A DNA stretch of 64,000 bases from Lachnospiraceae bacterium (GCA_014239155.1 JAAZZQ010000085.1:186001-250000), one strand, 5' to 3'. Numbered from the stretch's first letter, positions 8,282 to 17,655 are shown. Made by a program: numbers and translations. The notes: generated by a model from the sequence alone, not told the origin.

Positions 8282-8492
8282 AAGTTATAGGAAAATAATA
8301 CACAAATTAGAACGTGTCAGTTATTTTTTATAATTGTTTGGAGCAAATATATGGTAAAAAAGAATAAATTATCCGATATAATTTATAAGCTGTTTCTATT
8401 AGATGGATTGATAAAGATAGACTCTTAGAAAACTTGTCGAAATAATTTTATGGATTTAAGAGGCTATTGGAATTAACAAGGAGGTTGGATTT

Positions 8493-9776
8493 ATGCAGAT
8501 ACAGTGGAATCAAATAAATCAGTTCCGGCAATTAAATAATCAGTTTGTAAATAACACATACAAGACAAACGAAAGTCAGTCTTTACTTACACGGCGCAGA
8601 ATGCTGGAGACACAAGAACAGGCAAAGGCGACAGATGCAGTAAGAATGACCATTTCTGGGGAAGCGATGGAATTATCGCGGAAAGTTAGGGAGATGGAGC
8701 GCGCAACAAGAACAGACATCGAGCACATTTCCTCAGAATTGGCAGAGGAAGATTTGTACGATGAATTAGTTTTGCAAGTGCGTATTTGGGGAGATGCAAC
8801 AGCCAATATACGAAATCAATATGACTATGAAGAGACAAAAGAATTAGCAGAGAAGCAGGCGGCTGCACTGACTGAATTGCAAAAGCTTGAGCAGTTACAA
8901 AAATCTGAGATAAGTAAGCAGGAAAAAGAAGCGCAGAAGGCAGCAGAATTGGCAGCGGTACAGCAAGAGAAGGTCAACAAGAAAAGTTCGGAATTGATTA
9001 TAATGATTGAGAGCTTTGAGGAACAGGAAAATGACGAGGAGCAATCAGAGAGGACATTCGATCAGAAAGATACACAAGAGAAGAAAACAGAATCTAACAG
9101 CAACCTTATGGAAGGAAAAATTGGAGCTTCCGCGGCAAGGCGGGAACTGGGAATGCTAGGGACAATCTCGCAAATGGAGGAATCCGCCGAATATAACCTT
9201 ATGACAAACATTCAGTCTATTAATGGATTACTGGATGAGCGCAACAGTATATATAAAATGAATAATGAGCCAAGTATTGGGATTCAGGAAAAGATAAAGG
9301 CGATGTCGGACTATGTGGCTACCTTAGTCAATCCTGAAATGATGCAGCAATATTTTGATGAGCGCATAGGGACAGAGTCCGATGAAAATACCAGAGAAAA
9401 ACTATCGATGATGTACGATTATTTTATGAGCTTGGACATGAAAAATGGGATTGAAAATCTATCAAAAGATAGAGCGCATGCACTACAAGAAAAACGTAAT
9501 GCAAAGGATTTGCGCATCGCACATATAGGCAGCAGGCATCTTGTGATGGCGGAACAACAGAAAAAGGAACTTCAATCACTTTTTGATGAGGATGATATTC
9601 TCAGAGCACAAGGACAGGGAAATGTTGCCGACCATACAGAGGAAGTTACAGAGCGGCTACAGGAAAGACTAGACGAACGTGATCGCATAGATGAAGATAA
9701 TGAAGAGTCAATCAAAGAAGAAACAATAGAAGAAATCTTGTCAAAAAAGGAACAACTTGAGAAAGAAGAAGACTGA
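8493..9776 (+). CDS. coiled-coil protein of unknown function
   Basis: 427 residues, start ATG 8493 behind AAGGAGG. It has no signal peptide and no membrane segment. The composition is rich in Glu, Gln, Lys and Ala. Residues about 120-175 are an unbroken coiled coil (EKQAAALTELQKLEQLQKSE onward), followed by an acidic low-complexity linker. A helical region (about 200-370) contains GKIGASAARRELGMLGTISQM and HIGSRHLVMAEQQKKEL, and a very acidic tail closes the protein. I do not recognise a family. It is a single transcription unit with a strong terminator. A cytoplasmic scaffold is possible, but nothing in the sequence proves it. Confidence 0.8.
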   Translation: MQIQWNQINQFRQLNNQFVNNTYKTNESQSLLTRRRMLETQEQAKATDAVRMTISGEAMELSRKVREMERATRTDIEHISSELAEEDLYDELVLQVRIWGDATANIRNQYDYEETKELAEKQAAALTELQKLEQLQKSEISKQEKEAQKAAELAAVQQEKVNKKSSELIIMIESFEEQENDEEQSERTFDQKDTQEKKTESNSNLMEGKIGASAARRELGMLGTISQMEESAEYNLMTNIQSINGLLDERNSIYKMNNEPSIGIQEKIKAMSDYVATLVNPEMMQQYFDERIGTESDENTREKLSMMYDYFMSLDMKNGIENLSKDRAHALQEKRNAKDLRIAHIGSRHLVMAEQQKKELQSLFDEDDILRAQGQGNVADHTEEVTERLQERLDERDRIDEDNEESIKEETIEEILSKKEQLEKEED

Positions 9777-9792
9777 CAGAACAATACGATAA

Positions 9793-9831
9793 CATAACAA
9801 AAGAGGCTTACAAAGAGCCTCTTTTGTTATG
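9793..9831 (+). terminator. strong terminator hairpin
   Basis: A perfect 16-bp inverted repeat (CATAACAAAAGAGGCT and its complement) around a 7-nt loop, beginning 17 bp after the stop codon. The descending arm contains CTTTTGTTATG, giving a U-rich 3' side. Confidence 0.85.
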
Positions 9832-10040
9832 TGATTTTATTATTTTTGCAAAGATATGAACGACAATAAGCTATTACGCAAAAAATAAGGAAAGAGAAAT
9901 GTGCTATTTACAATATTATAAAAGGCTGTTAAAATGAAAGTTATCTGAAACTGTCTGGAGTATTTTTAAGTACACTCTAGGAGAGGAAGCAAAGGCTGAG
10001 CTATTACAGAAGGATACATGAGTCGATAAAGGTGGAAGAT

Positions 10041-11609
10041 ATGCATTTATATAAAAAATTAAAGCTGTGTTACATTGAAGCGGCAGCGATTGCACTGGCA
10101 GTTTGTGCGTTTCTGTTTCCGTCAATACAGCTTTTTAAACATACAGGTAACAATTTCTTTACAGTACAGTTAAATGGTATTTCAGTTGGAAATTTGGGAA
10201 CGATAGAGCGATTGGATGCGCTTGTAACTGAGGCAAGACGTCAGGTAGTACAGGAGATTGGAAATGATGAACTTGTGTTTATAGATACGGATATTACAAC
10301 AGAGGGAAGTGAGAAACTTTGGGCTGTGGTTGATGACGAGCAGACTGTCATTGATAATATGGTGGAGGTGATGAAAGACAACACCCGCAAGACGCTGCAT
10401 CGTTCCTATACTGTCAAGGTAAATGAGACAGCAGTAAATCTTGGCTCCTATGACGAAGTGCACGAGCTGCTTGAGCAGGCACTGTCTCCTTATGATGCAC
10501 AAAATCAGTATCAAGTGCAGCTTGAGTTGGACCAAGACCGTGAGATTAACGTGCTTGAAGCGGTGATTTCTTTGCGGGAGGAAGTGCTTTCAGATGAGGA
10601 AGACTTTACCAAGTCGGCAGGAATCACAGCAGATTTGGATGCTATGTTTGCGGCGGTGGAGCCAGTGGTTGAGAGGGGATTTGAAGATTTTGCAGTAGGA
10701 TTGACCGATATTGCCTACGCTGAGAAAATAGAAGTGGTGGAGGCATATCTGCTCGAAGAGGAATTAAATTCTGTGGAGGAGGCAGTAAACCTTGTTACAA
10801 AGGAACAGGAGACGCAGATTATCTACAAGGTAGTTTCCGGCGACACCCTTTCGCAAATATGTCTTACCAATAATATTCCAATGGACGAACTGATAGCAAT
10901 TAATGATGCTCTTGAAGATGAAAATACAATGATACGTGTTGATCAGGAGCTTGTTATCACTGTTCCTGAACCGGAACTTTCCATTATGTGGGAGGAAGAG
11001 CAGGTTTACACAGAAGATTACGAGGCGGAGGTTCAGTATATTCCAAATGATGAGTGGTATACGACACAAAAGGTAACACTTCAGGAACCATCTGCCGGTA
11101 GGCGCAAGGTGGCGGCAGTGATCTCCTATAGAAATGGCCAAGAAGTTGGCAGAGAAATTTTAAAAGAACAGGTGTATGCAGAGGCAGTTCCCAAAATTAT
11201 AGAGCGCGGAACAAAGATTCCACCAACTTACATCAAACCAATTTCTGGCGGAAGACTTAGTTCTGGTTTTGGTGCGAGAAGTGCACCCACAAAAGGCGCT
11301 TCGACAAACCATAAAGGAATTGACTGGGCAGTGCCAATTGGAACAAGAGTTGTGGCTTCCAATGCGGGAACTGTAGTACATGCAGGCTGGGCAAGTGGGT
11401 ATGGCTATGCAGTCTATATTAATCATGCGGACGGCAGGCAGACTCGATATGGGCATCTGAGCAAAGTATTGGTAAAAACTGGGCAGACTGTATCCCAGGG
11501 AGAACGGATTGCTCTAAGTGGAAATACAGGGCGAAGTACAGGACCACATGTCCATTTTGAAATCCGAATTAACGGCAGCGCTGTGAATCCACTAAAATAT
11601 TTGAATTAG
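10041..11609 (+). CDS. LysM-G5-M23 peptidoglycan endopeptidase
   Basis: 522 residues. ATG 10041 has GGTGGA just upstream. An in-frame GTG at 10032 lies inside that site. A signal-anchor helix (about 12-33) is followed by an extracellular region of about 220 residues, a LysM domain (YKVVSGDTLSQI, about 262-308) for glycan binding, a G5 region (about 309-388, ending RGTK), and an M23 metallopeptidase domain (about 406-520). Zn ligands are visible: NHKGIDWAV (His424, Asp428) and HVHFE (His503, His505). It should cut peptide cross-links in the wall during growth or division. It sits upstream of murA but is separated by a terminator. Confidence 0.92.
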   Translation: MHLYKKLKLCYIEAAAIALAVCAFLFPSIQLFKHTGNNFFTVQLNGISVGNLGTIERLDALVTEARRQVVQEIGNDELVFIDTDITTEGSEKLWAVVDDEQTVIDNMVEVMKDNTRKTLHRSYTVKVNETAVNLGSYDEVHELLEQALSPYDAQNQYQVQLELDQDREINVLEAVISLREEVLSDEEDFTKSAGITADLDAMFAAVEPVVERGFEDFAVGLTDIAYAEKIEVVEAYLLEEELNSVEEAVNLVTKEQETQIIYKVVSGDTLSQICLTNNIPMDELIAINDALEDENTMIRVDQELVITVPEPELSIMWEEEQVYTEDYEAEVQYIPNDEWYTTQKVTLQEPSAGRRKVAAVISYRNGQEVGREILKEQVYAEAVPKIIERGTKIPPTYIKPISGGRLSSGFGARSAPTKGASTNHKGIDWAVPIGTRVVASNAGTVVHAGWASGYGYAVYINHADGRQTRYGHLSKVLVKTGQTVSQGERIALSGNTGRSTGPHVHFEIRINGSAVNPLKYLN

Positions 11610-11651
11610 GAAAAATTAGGATCAAGTGCCATAATATAGGATACACGTTTT

Positions 11652-11693
11652 GTTAAAATAGACAAAAAAAACGAATTTTTTGTCTATTTTAAC
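11652..11693 (+). terminator. terminator after M23 peptidase
   Basis: A perfect 18-bp inverted repeat (arms 11652-11669 and 11676-11693) around AACGAA. The descending arm holds six T followed by GTCTATTTT. Strong intrinsic terminator, possibly bidirectional. Confidence 0.85.
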
Positions 11694-11881
11694 GAGCAGA
11701 CTGTCAGTTTACAAACAGGAAAAAAAGGTATATAATCGTAGAGGTTTTACAGAGGAATTTTGGATAAATTACAATTGAATAATAAATAATATAGATAGAT
11801 GACAAAGCAACTTGATTGATAAAATCAAGCCAATGTATCTGTGCAGACAAGTCACAGTTACAGGAAAATATGAGGTGAACG

Positions 11882-13174
11882 ATGGAACAGTACGCAATTA
11901 AGGGGGGAAATCCTCTAGTTGGTGAAGTTGAAATCGGCGGCGCGAAAAACGCGGCTTTGGGTGTGCTGGCGGCAGCGATAATGACAGATGATATGACGGT
12001 GATTGAAAATATACCAGATGTGAGGGATATCAATGTTTTGCTTCAGGCAATGGAAAGCATTGGTGTCATTGTATATCGGACGGACAGACATACTGTGAGG
12101 ATTAATGCATCTATGATTTCCGGGCTTGTGATAGAGGACGATTATATTAAAAAGATAAGGGCATCATATTATTTGCTTGGTGCGCTTCTTGGAAAGTACA
12201 AACATGCCGAAGTCGCTTTGCCGGGCGGTTGTAATATTGGAAGTCGCAAAATAGATTTGCACATCAAAGGTTTTAAGGCATTAGGAGCAAGTGTAAAGAT
12301 TGAACATGGATTGATTATAGCAGATGCACAGCAATTAAAGGGAGCGCATATCTATCTGGATACAGTGTCTGTGGGAGCAACGATTAATATTATGCTGGCG
12401 GCAGTGTTGGCAGAGGGAAGAACTGTCATTGAAAATGCTGCGAAGGAGCCACATGTTGTAGATGTGGCAAATTTTCTTAATTCTATGGGAGCAAATATCA
12501 AGGGTGCAGGAACAGACGTTGTTAAGGTATCTGGCGTGAAAAAACTACACAGCTCAGAATACTCAATTATACCAGATCAGATAGAGGCGGGAACGTTTAT
12601 GTTCGCGGCTGCAATTACAAAGGGAGACGTAACTGTCAAAAACGTAATTCCCAAACATTTGGAATCCACGACAGCAAAGTTGATGGAAATGGGGTGTCAG
12701 ATTGAAGAGTCCGACGATGCAGTGCGTGTTGTAGCGTCAAAACGGTTGGAAAATACCCATGTAAAAACATTGCCCTACCCGGGATTTCCGACAGATATGC
12801 AGCCTCAGATAGCAGTCTCACTCGCACTGGCACGAGGGACAAGCATTGTCACAGAAAGTATTTTTGACAATCGCTTTAAGTATGTAGATGAACTGGCAAA
12901 GATGGGGTCCAATATTAAGGTGGAAGGGAATACAGCCATTATAGAAGGAGTAGAGCGCTTTACGAGTGCTAATTTAACTGCGCCCGATCTCCGTGCAGGC
13001 GCAGCGTTGGTATTGGCATGTCTGACAGCGGAGGGATTTAGTATCGTTGATGATATTAAGTATATTGAGCGTGGATATGAAGATTTTGAGGTAAAGCTTC
13101 AGAATATCGGCGCACAAATTGAAAAAGTAGAGTCGGAAAAGGAACTTCAAAAGTTTAAACTTAAAGTTGGATAG
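11882..13174 (+). CDS. murA: UDP-N-acetylglucosamine 1-carboxyvinyltransferase
   Basis: 430 residues, full length for MurA, which transfers enolpyruvate from PEP to UDP-GlcNAc in the first committed step of peptidoglycan synthesis in the cytoplasm. The N-terminus IKGGNPLVGEVEIGGAKNAAL and the active-site loop LPGGCNIGSRKIDLHIKG are clear. Cys117 of that loop corresponds to the fosfomycin-sensitive Cys115 of E. coli. PGFPTDMQPQ and APDLRAGAALVLA complete the fold. GAGGTGAACG precedes the ATG. A second murA copy is common in Firmicutes and cannot be excluded elsewhere. Confidence 0.95.
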   Translation: MEQYAIKGGNPLVGEVEIGGAKNAALGVLAAAIMTDDMTVIENIPDVRDINVLLQAMESIGVIVYRTDRHTVRINASMISGLVIEDDYIKKIRASYYLLGALLGKYKHAEVALPGGCNIGSRKIDLHIKGFKALGASVKIEHGLIIADAQQLKGAHIYLDTVSVGATINIMLAAVLAEGRTVIENAAKEPHVVDVANFLNSMGANIKGAGTDVVKVSGVKKLHSSEYSIIPDQIEAGTFMFAAAITKGDVTVKNVIPKHLESTTAKLMEMGCQIEESDDAVRVVASKRLENTHVKTLPYPGFPTDMQPQIAVSLALARGTSIVTESIFDNRFKYVDELAKMGSNIKVEGNTAIIEGVERFTSANLTAPDLRAGAALVLACLTAEGFSIVDDIKYIERGYEDFEVKLQNIGAQIEKVESEKELQKFKLKVG

Positions 13175-13268
13175 AATTTATAATTTTTTTATTGACATTA
13201 AAAATAAATCAGTATATGATAAAAAAGATATGACAATTCAATATTGTGCGTCACGCAAATGTGAGATG

Positions 13269-13399
13269 CTCTTATTCAGAGTGGTGGAGGTACAAAGGAC
13301 CTGTGAAGCTACGGCAACCCCGTATTATAGACGGAAGGTGCCAACCTGAGCGATTTACTGTATAATGGGATGACCCAATAGCAGTTCGAACAATAAGAG
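13269..13399 (+). ncRNA. SAM-I (S-box) riboswitch upstream of metK
   Basis: The P1 helix closes CTCTTATT (13269) with AATAAGAG (13392-13399). Inside are the conserved SAM-I blocks: AGAGTGGTGGAGGTAC, the GACCTGTGAAGCTACGGCAACC core with its kink-turn, and AAGGTGCCAACCTGAGC. In this family SAM binding stabilises P1 and frees a downstream terminator, so metK should be switched off when SAM is plentiful. The terminator at 13427 and the gene at 13564 are in the expected order. Confidence 0.93.
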
Positions 13400-13426
13400 G
13401 ATTTGATTATCGGGAAACCAATCATT

Positions 13427-13459
13427 TCCGCTTATTCAGACGAGTAAGCGGATTTTTTA
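13427..13459 (+). terminator. riboswitch-controlled terminator
   Basis: CCGCTTA pairs with TAAGCGG around TTCAGACGAG and is followed by ATTTTTTAT. It sits 28 bp after P1 of the SAM riboswitch, the right place for the expression platform of metK. Confidence 0.85.
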
Positions 13460-13460
13460 T

Positions 13461-13527
13461 GCACATGGGCGTCCAAATAAAATATGTCAGCAAGCTGACG
13501 GACGCCCGGTGCGCGAGTAGGGAAAGT
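13461..13527 (+). repeat. hairpin plus GCGAGTAGGGAA element, copy 1
   Basis: After the U-tract of a terminator comes ATGCACA, a nested hairpin (GGGCGTCC...GGACGCCC enclosing GTCAGCaaGCTGAC) and then GGTGCGCGAGTAGGGAAAG. The same layout follows the ctpA terminator at 33631. Non-coding, function unknown. Here it forms part of the metK leader. Confidence 0.65.
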
Positions 13528-13563
13528 ACTATCCAAACTCGGTTAAAACAGGAGGAAATATTC

Positions 13564-14748
13564 ATGGAGAAACTTTTATTTACTTCAGAGTCTGTAACAG
13601 AAGGACATCCAGACAAAGTGTGTGATGCCATCTCAGATGCTATTTTAGATGCGTTGATGGAGCAAGACCCAATGAGTCGTGTTGCTTGTGAGACGGCTAC
13701 CTGTACAGGTTTTGTGCTGGTGACAGGAGAGATTACGACCAAGGCATATGTCGATATCCCAAAGATTGTGCGGGATACAGTTAAAGAGATTGGGTACAAC
13801 AAGTCTGAGTATGGTTTTGATGGAAATACTTGTGCTGTGTTTACTGCGATTGATGAACAGTCTGGTGACATTGCAATGGGTGTGGACAAGGCATTTGAAG
13901 CAAAAAATAGTATGAGTGATGCTGAGATTGAAGCGATTGGTGCTGGGGATCAGGGAATGATGTTTGGATATGCCACAAATGAGACAGAGGAGTATATGCC
14001 CTATCCCATTTCGCTTGCACACAAACTTGCGTTGCAGCTTACCAAGGTGCGCAAAGATGGAACACTTCAATATTTAAGACCAGATGGAAAGACACAGGTT
14101 TCTGTGGAGTATGATGAAAATGGTAAGCCTAAGCGGCTTGAGGCAGTTGTTCTCTCCACACAGCATGATGAAGATGTAACACAAGAACAGATTCATGAGG
14201 ATATTAAAAAACATGTTTTTGATGTTATTTTGCCAAAAGAATTAATTGATGCAGACACAAAGTTTTATATCAATCCGACCGGTCGTTTTGTAATAGGCGG
14301 ACCGCACGGTGATGCAGGACTTACAGGGCGCAAGATTATTGTAGATACATATGGTGGATATGCGCGTCATGGCGGTGGTGCTTTCTCCGGAAAGGATTGC
14401 ACAAAGGTGGATAGAAGTGGTGCATATGCTGCGCGGTATGTGGCAAAGAATCTTGTTGCAGCAGGGCTTGCAGATAAGTGTGAAATACAACTTTCCTATG
14501 CGATTGGTGTTGCGCAGCCGACTTCTATCAATATAGACACTTTTGGAACAGGCAAACTAGATAGTGAACGGCTGGTGGAAATTGTGCGCGAGCATTTTGA
14601 CTTACGGCCGGCAGGTATTATCAAAATGCTTGATCTTAGACGGCCAATTTACAAGCAGACAGCGGCTTATGGGCATTTTGGACGCAATGACCTCGATTTA
14701 CCTTGGGAGAAACTGGACAAGGTTGATGTGCTAAAGAAATACTTATAA
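13564..14748 (+). CDS. metK: S-adenosylmethionine synthetase
   Basis: 394 residues. ATG 13564 follows AGGAGG, while the in-frame extension to 13459 runs back into the leader hairpin and is not coding. The enzyme makes SAM from methionine and ATP. Visible signatures: [20 protein letters not shown] (ATP site), [12 protein letters not shown], the P-loop-like [21 protein letters not shown], and [10 protein letters not shown] (phosphate-binding). The C-terminus AAYGHFGR is present, so the gene is complete. It is controlled by the SAM-I riboswitch upstream. Confidence 0.97.
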   Translation: MEKLLFTSESVTEGHPDKVCDAISDAILDALMEQDPMSRVACETATCTGFVLVTGEITTKAYVDIPKIVRDTVKEIGYNKSEYGFDGNTCAVFTAIDEQSGDIAMGVDKAFEAKNSMSDAEIEAIGAGDQGMMFGYATNETEEYMPYPISLAHKLALQLTKVRKDGTLQYLRPDGKTQVSVEYDENGKPKRLEAVVLSTQHDEDVTQEQIHEDIKKHVFDVILPKELIDADTKFYINPTGRFVIGGPHGDAGLTGRKIIVDTYGGYARHGGGAFSGKDCTKVDRSGAYAARYVAKNLVAAGLADKCEIQLSYAIGVAQPTSINIDTFGTGKLDSERLVEIVREHFDLRPAGIIKMLDLRRPIYKQTAAYGHFGRNDLDLPWEKLDKVDVLKKYL

Positions 14749-14897
14749 TTATGGCATAGTCTCAAAAAGAAAACTCAATGTTGCTTCCCGGTATGGTACA
14801 ATTAGTATTAATTGTTTTACTGTATCGGGATTTTTGCATATTTTGGAAAAACAGTATGATAGCAGTCTGTGCGGGAAGACATTATTTTTACAATTCC

Positions 14898-14933
14898 TAA
14901 TTTTGCATGCGCGATACATGTAATGCAAAATTA
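14898..14933. promoter_or_regulatory. inverted repeat upstream of the HTH regulator
   Basis: TAATTTTGCAT (14898-14908) and ATGCAAAATTA (14923-14933) form a perfect 11-bp inverted repeat with a 14-bp spacer, 65 bp before the regulator start. It could be an operator for autoregulation or a transcript hairpin. There is no T tract behind it, so a terminator is less likely. Confidence 0.5.
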
Positions 14934-14997
14934 CGAAAGGATAAAGCCGCTGTAAATTTGTACCACAAATATTGGGATATAGCGGAACGTTAAGATT

Positions 14998-16863
14998 ATG
15001 AATAAGAGTGCAAAATATTATGAACTGCAGGCGCTTGATCTGTGGGATTTTCCTGCGCTCATTAAAAAGGCAAGGGAAATACAAGGAATCACACTGGAAG
15101 GTTTATGTAAGGATATCTGTTCGTCAAGTTTGATGGGCAGAATTGAAAAAGGAGAACGCCATGCCAATAAAGAACTTCGTGACCGGATTTTAGCAAGGTT
15201 AGGAGTGTGTTCTGACGGTTATGAGAATTTTCTGTTCTATGATGATTATCTGGTGTGGAAACAAAAGCAGAGGATTGTAAACGCCATTGAGAAGTCAGAT
15301 TTTGAAGAGGCAGAAAAGTTGTTGGAAACCTATGATAAAGAGAGTGAGGAGGATAAACTTGGCAGACAGTTTTGTATGGTAATGCGAGCGCAGATTATGC
15401 AGAAACGTCATAAGGATAAAATGCAGATTGCGCGTATTTATGAGGAAGCTGTCAAGTTAACTGTTTCAGATATTGATAGTGGGTTGATAAAGAACCTTTG
15501 TCTTTCAGTGCAAGAGCTTGATATGATATTGGAATACGAGCGATATTGCCACCCAGACAGATTGGCTTCGCGGTGTGAGGAGATTCTGGCATATATCAGC
15601 AGCGAAGTGTTTGATACATACAGCTATGTAAAAATTTATCCGAAAGTTATTTACTATTTGTATATTAGTACAGCAGATAAAGATAGGGACTGGATTCGGT
15701 TGTTGCGCCTTAGCAGCGCAGGAATTGAGCAGTTGCGTACAACAGGAAGAATGTATTATTTCTGGGAGCTTTTGAAAATTAAGAAAGAAGGACTCACAAG
15801 ACTTCTAAGTAATATGGGAAAGGATACAGACAGCAGGAAAAGAGAGGCACTTCAAAATGTGATTGGTACGACAGATGCATGGATGGAAGCACTTGATTTT
15901 GTGCATAATCTGTGTGGAACGCATCAAAAAATGGAGACGTCTTGTTATCTATATCAGCAGAAGGAGGCTTATTGTATTAGTGATGTTATTCGCAGGCGGC
16001 GTGAGATGTTAGGGCTTACCAAGAAAGCGCTCTGCAAAGATATCTGTTCTGAAAAGACCATTGGGCGTTTAGAGGCAAAGAAAACAAAACCACAGATTGA
16101 TATTGTAAGGCAGTTGTTTGAACGGTTAAATTTATCCGGAGAGTATCAGAGATGGCAGATTGTAACAAAAGATGTAAAGGCATTTCCGATTGTAGATAAG
16201 ATAGGGATTTGTGCTAATAATCGTGATTTTGAAGAATTGGAGCGATTGTTAGTAGAGTTACAACAATACATATCTACAAAGAATTTAACGAATAGGCAAT
16301 TCAAAGAAAGAATTGAATTAAATTTGAATTTGCGACAAGGTAAAATGACAAATGAGGAGGCAAGACAATGTTTGATAAAGATATTAGAATATACATTGCC
16401 ATATAAAACCATAACAGAAACAGGTGCAAAGTATTTAACTAATATTGAGATACAGTGCGTGCTTGATATCGCTATTAATGTCGGAAAATCAAGTATGAAT
16501 AACAACTTTATTTCACTATGCGAATTGTGTAAACAAATGGAAGAGGATGAAGGAATACCTGAACATATTGCAGTGTGGGAAATGATAATGACAATTATTG
16601 CTAGTATATATGGAAATATGAGAGAATATGATAAATCAGATAAACTTGCCTTAAAGATTATGACAGAATGTATTCAATGTTATAGAATGAACACAATAGA
16701 AACCAATTTATATTGTATTTCTTGGAATAATCAACAACGTAGTAAGAAAAATATTCCTCTTCAAGAGGGATATCAAGAAGAAACATATTTAAGGAAATGT
16801 ATTGAATGGTGTAAAATAAACAAAAATGTATTTGCTGAAAAAGTGATAAGTCATAAATTATAG
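14998..16863 (+). CDS. double HTH-helical repeat regulator (RRNPP-like)
   Basis: 621 residues built from two homologous halves. Each half starts with an XRE-type helix-turn-helix containing the same LCKDICS string (residues about 20-70 and 327-380: LCKDICSSSLMGRIEKGE and LCKDICSEKTIGRLEAKK). Each is followed by about 230 residues of helices with TPR-like spacing (for example FEEAEKLLETY, FEELERLLVEL). An HTH plus TPR layout is the hallmark of peptide-sensing RRNPP regulators, but those normally have one HTH. From about 16,250 on the DNA becomes more AT-rich. Its 3' end is partly duplicated downstream. It faces a convergent gene for a small exported peptide and lies 1 kb from a radical SAM gene. 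Family assignment rests on architecture only. Confidence 0.8.
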   Translation: MNKSAKYYELQALDLWDFPALIKKAREIQGITLEGLCKDICSSSLMGRIEKGERHANKELRDRILARLGVCSDGYENFLFYDDYLVWKQKQRIVNAIEKSDFEEAEKLLETYDKESEEDKLGRQFCMVMRAQIMQKRHKDKMQIARIYEEAVKLTVSDIDSGLIKNLCLSVQELDMILEYERYCHPDRLASRCEEILAYISSEVFDTYSYVKIYPKVIYYLYISTADKDRDWIRLLRLSSAGIEQLRTTGRMYYFWELLKIKKEGLTRLLSNMGKDTDSRKREALQNVIGTTDAWMEALDFVHNLCGTHQKMETSCYLYQQKEAYCISDVIRRRREMLGLTKKALCKDICSEKTIGRLEAKKTKPQIDIVRQLFERLNLSGEYQRWQIVTKDVKAFPIVDKIGICANNRDFEELERLLVELQQYISTKNLTNRQFKERIELNLNLRQGKMTNEEARQCLIKILEYTLPYKTITETGAKYLTNIEIQCVLDIAINVGKSSMNNNFISLCELCKQMEEDEGIPEHIAVWEMIMTIIASIYGNMREYDKSDKLALKIMTECIQCYRMNTIETNLYCISWNNQQRSKKNIPLQEGYQEETYLRKCIEWCKINKNVFAEKVISHKL

Positions 16864-17023
16864 AAGCCAATTTAATTATATCATTTGGAATAATCAGAAA
16901 CGTAATAAAAAAATATCCCTCTTAGAAAGGGATATCAAGAAGAAATATATTTAAGAAAATGTATTAAATGGCATAAAATAAACAAAAATACATTTGTCGA
17001 AAAAGTTATAAGTAATAAATTAT
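16860..17023 (+). pseudogene. decayed tandem copy of the regulator's 3' end
   Basis: The 164 bp from 16696, coding the last residues of the regulator (from ETNLY to the stop), recur immediately as 16860-17023 with substitutions. A one-base loss in the A-rich stretch after CGTAATAA breaks the frame. Matching blocks include TAGAA(A/G)CCAATTTA, TGGAATAATCA, GGGATATCAAGAAGAAA and AAAATAAACAAAAAT. It is a tandem duplication that no longer codes. Confidence 0.8.
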
Positions 17024-17038
17024 TTTAAATTAATGAAA

Positions 17039-17182
17039 TCAGGTATGTAGATCTGTATTAGGATCTAAATCATGCATAGGCGTTACACCATAATCATCAA
17101 TCTGTGGAAGTCCGCCAAAGAAATCTGCGTTCAAGGTAAATACAAGTGCTGCTAACAACACAACATTCATTAATTTTTTCAT
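17039..17182 (-). CDS. 47-residue exported peptide, possible signal or RiPP precursor
   Basis: Reverse-strand ORF starting at ATG 17182, six bases after AAGAAGG. A longer in-frame extension to 17383 lacks a ribosome site. The peptide starts MKKLMNVVLLAALVFTL, a short signal-type segment, and continues with a mature tail of about 27-30 residues containing ADFFGGLPQIDDYGVTP and a His/Asp-rich end. It has no Cys, so it is not AgrD- or lantibiotic-like. The layout resembles Phr/PapR pro-peptides that act on RRNPP regulators, and it is convergent with such a regulator. It could instead be the substrate of the radical SAM enzyme at 17884. Both are inference. Confidence 0.6.
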   Translation of the reverse strand: MKKLMNVVLLAALVFTLNADFFGGLPQIDDYGVTPMHDLDPNTDLHT

Positions 17183-17223
17183 AGTGAACCTTCTTTCTAA
17201 AAACTTTATCATTTGCAAAAGCA

Positions 17224-17249
17224 TTCCGCTGACTGTTACATCAGCGGAA
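17224..17249. promoter_or_regulatory. inverted repeat before the small peptide gene
   Basis: TTCCGCTGA and TCAGCGGAA are a perfect 9-bp inverted repeat with an 8-bp spacer, 42 bp upstream of the peptide ATG on the reverse strand. Possible operator or leader hairpin. Confidence 0.45.
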
Positions 17250-17594
17250 CCGTTTAGGGAATTGGCTCTTCCTGTTTCCGTTGTGATAGGATGCAATGCA
17301 TAACAATATTGATTGAGAAGTAAGAAAGCTTTTTGGGAAAATACAGCTTCCGATAAACCATACAAAATTTGAAGATGTATCAATATCTATTTAGGATTAG
17401 AAATGAATTCATAATCGACATAGAATATTAGAACTTAGCATAATACTTTAATATAAAGTGATGTTAAAATACATCAAATATTATAATATCATACACATCT
17501 GTATCAAAGTAAGTATGGAAATACCTCATGCATTAAGAAACTAAGGAAGAGCTGAATGCTTCGGTATCTTTATTTAACTCCATGCACAGTCAAA

Positions 17595-17655
17595 AATCAA
17601 TGCCCAGAGTTGTCCGAATTGTGTCCTGTTTTTTGGACAACTCTGGGCATTGATT
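17595..17655. repeat. 61-bp perfect inverted repeat
   Basis: Arms 17595-17615 and 17635-17655 are perfectly complementary over 21 bp (AATCAATGCCCAGAGTTGTCC and its complement would pair fully) with a 19-nt loop. It lies in the 700-bp gap between the peptide and the radical SAM gene. No U-run follows on the plus side. It may be a transcript stem, a terminator or a minimal mobile-element footprint. Confidence 0.7.

Noticed and set aside
13459-13563. N-terminal extension of MetK
   Set aside because: It translates the leader hairpin, has no ribosome site, and MetK proteins start at the Met encoded at 13564.
13422-14070. Reverse-strand ORFs across metK
   Set aside because: They are shadows of a highly conserved gene, with no ribosome site or family similarity.
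14749-15084. Reverse-strand 111-residue ORF before the HTH regulator
   Set aside because: It overlaps the regulator start and its leader inverted repeat, with atypical composition and no ribosome site.
17039-17182. AgrD-type cyclic lactone autoinducer
   Set aside because: The peptide has no Cys or Ser-thiolactone context, and no AgrB-like protease gene is present.
17039-17383. Longer 114-residue version of the small peptide gene
   Set aside because: The upstream start has no ribosome site, the extension crosses an inverted repeat, and the internal ATG at 17182 has AAGAAGG at ideal spacing.
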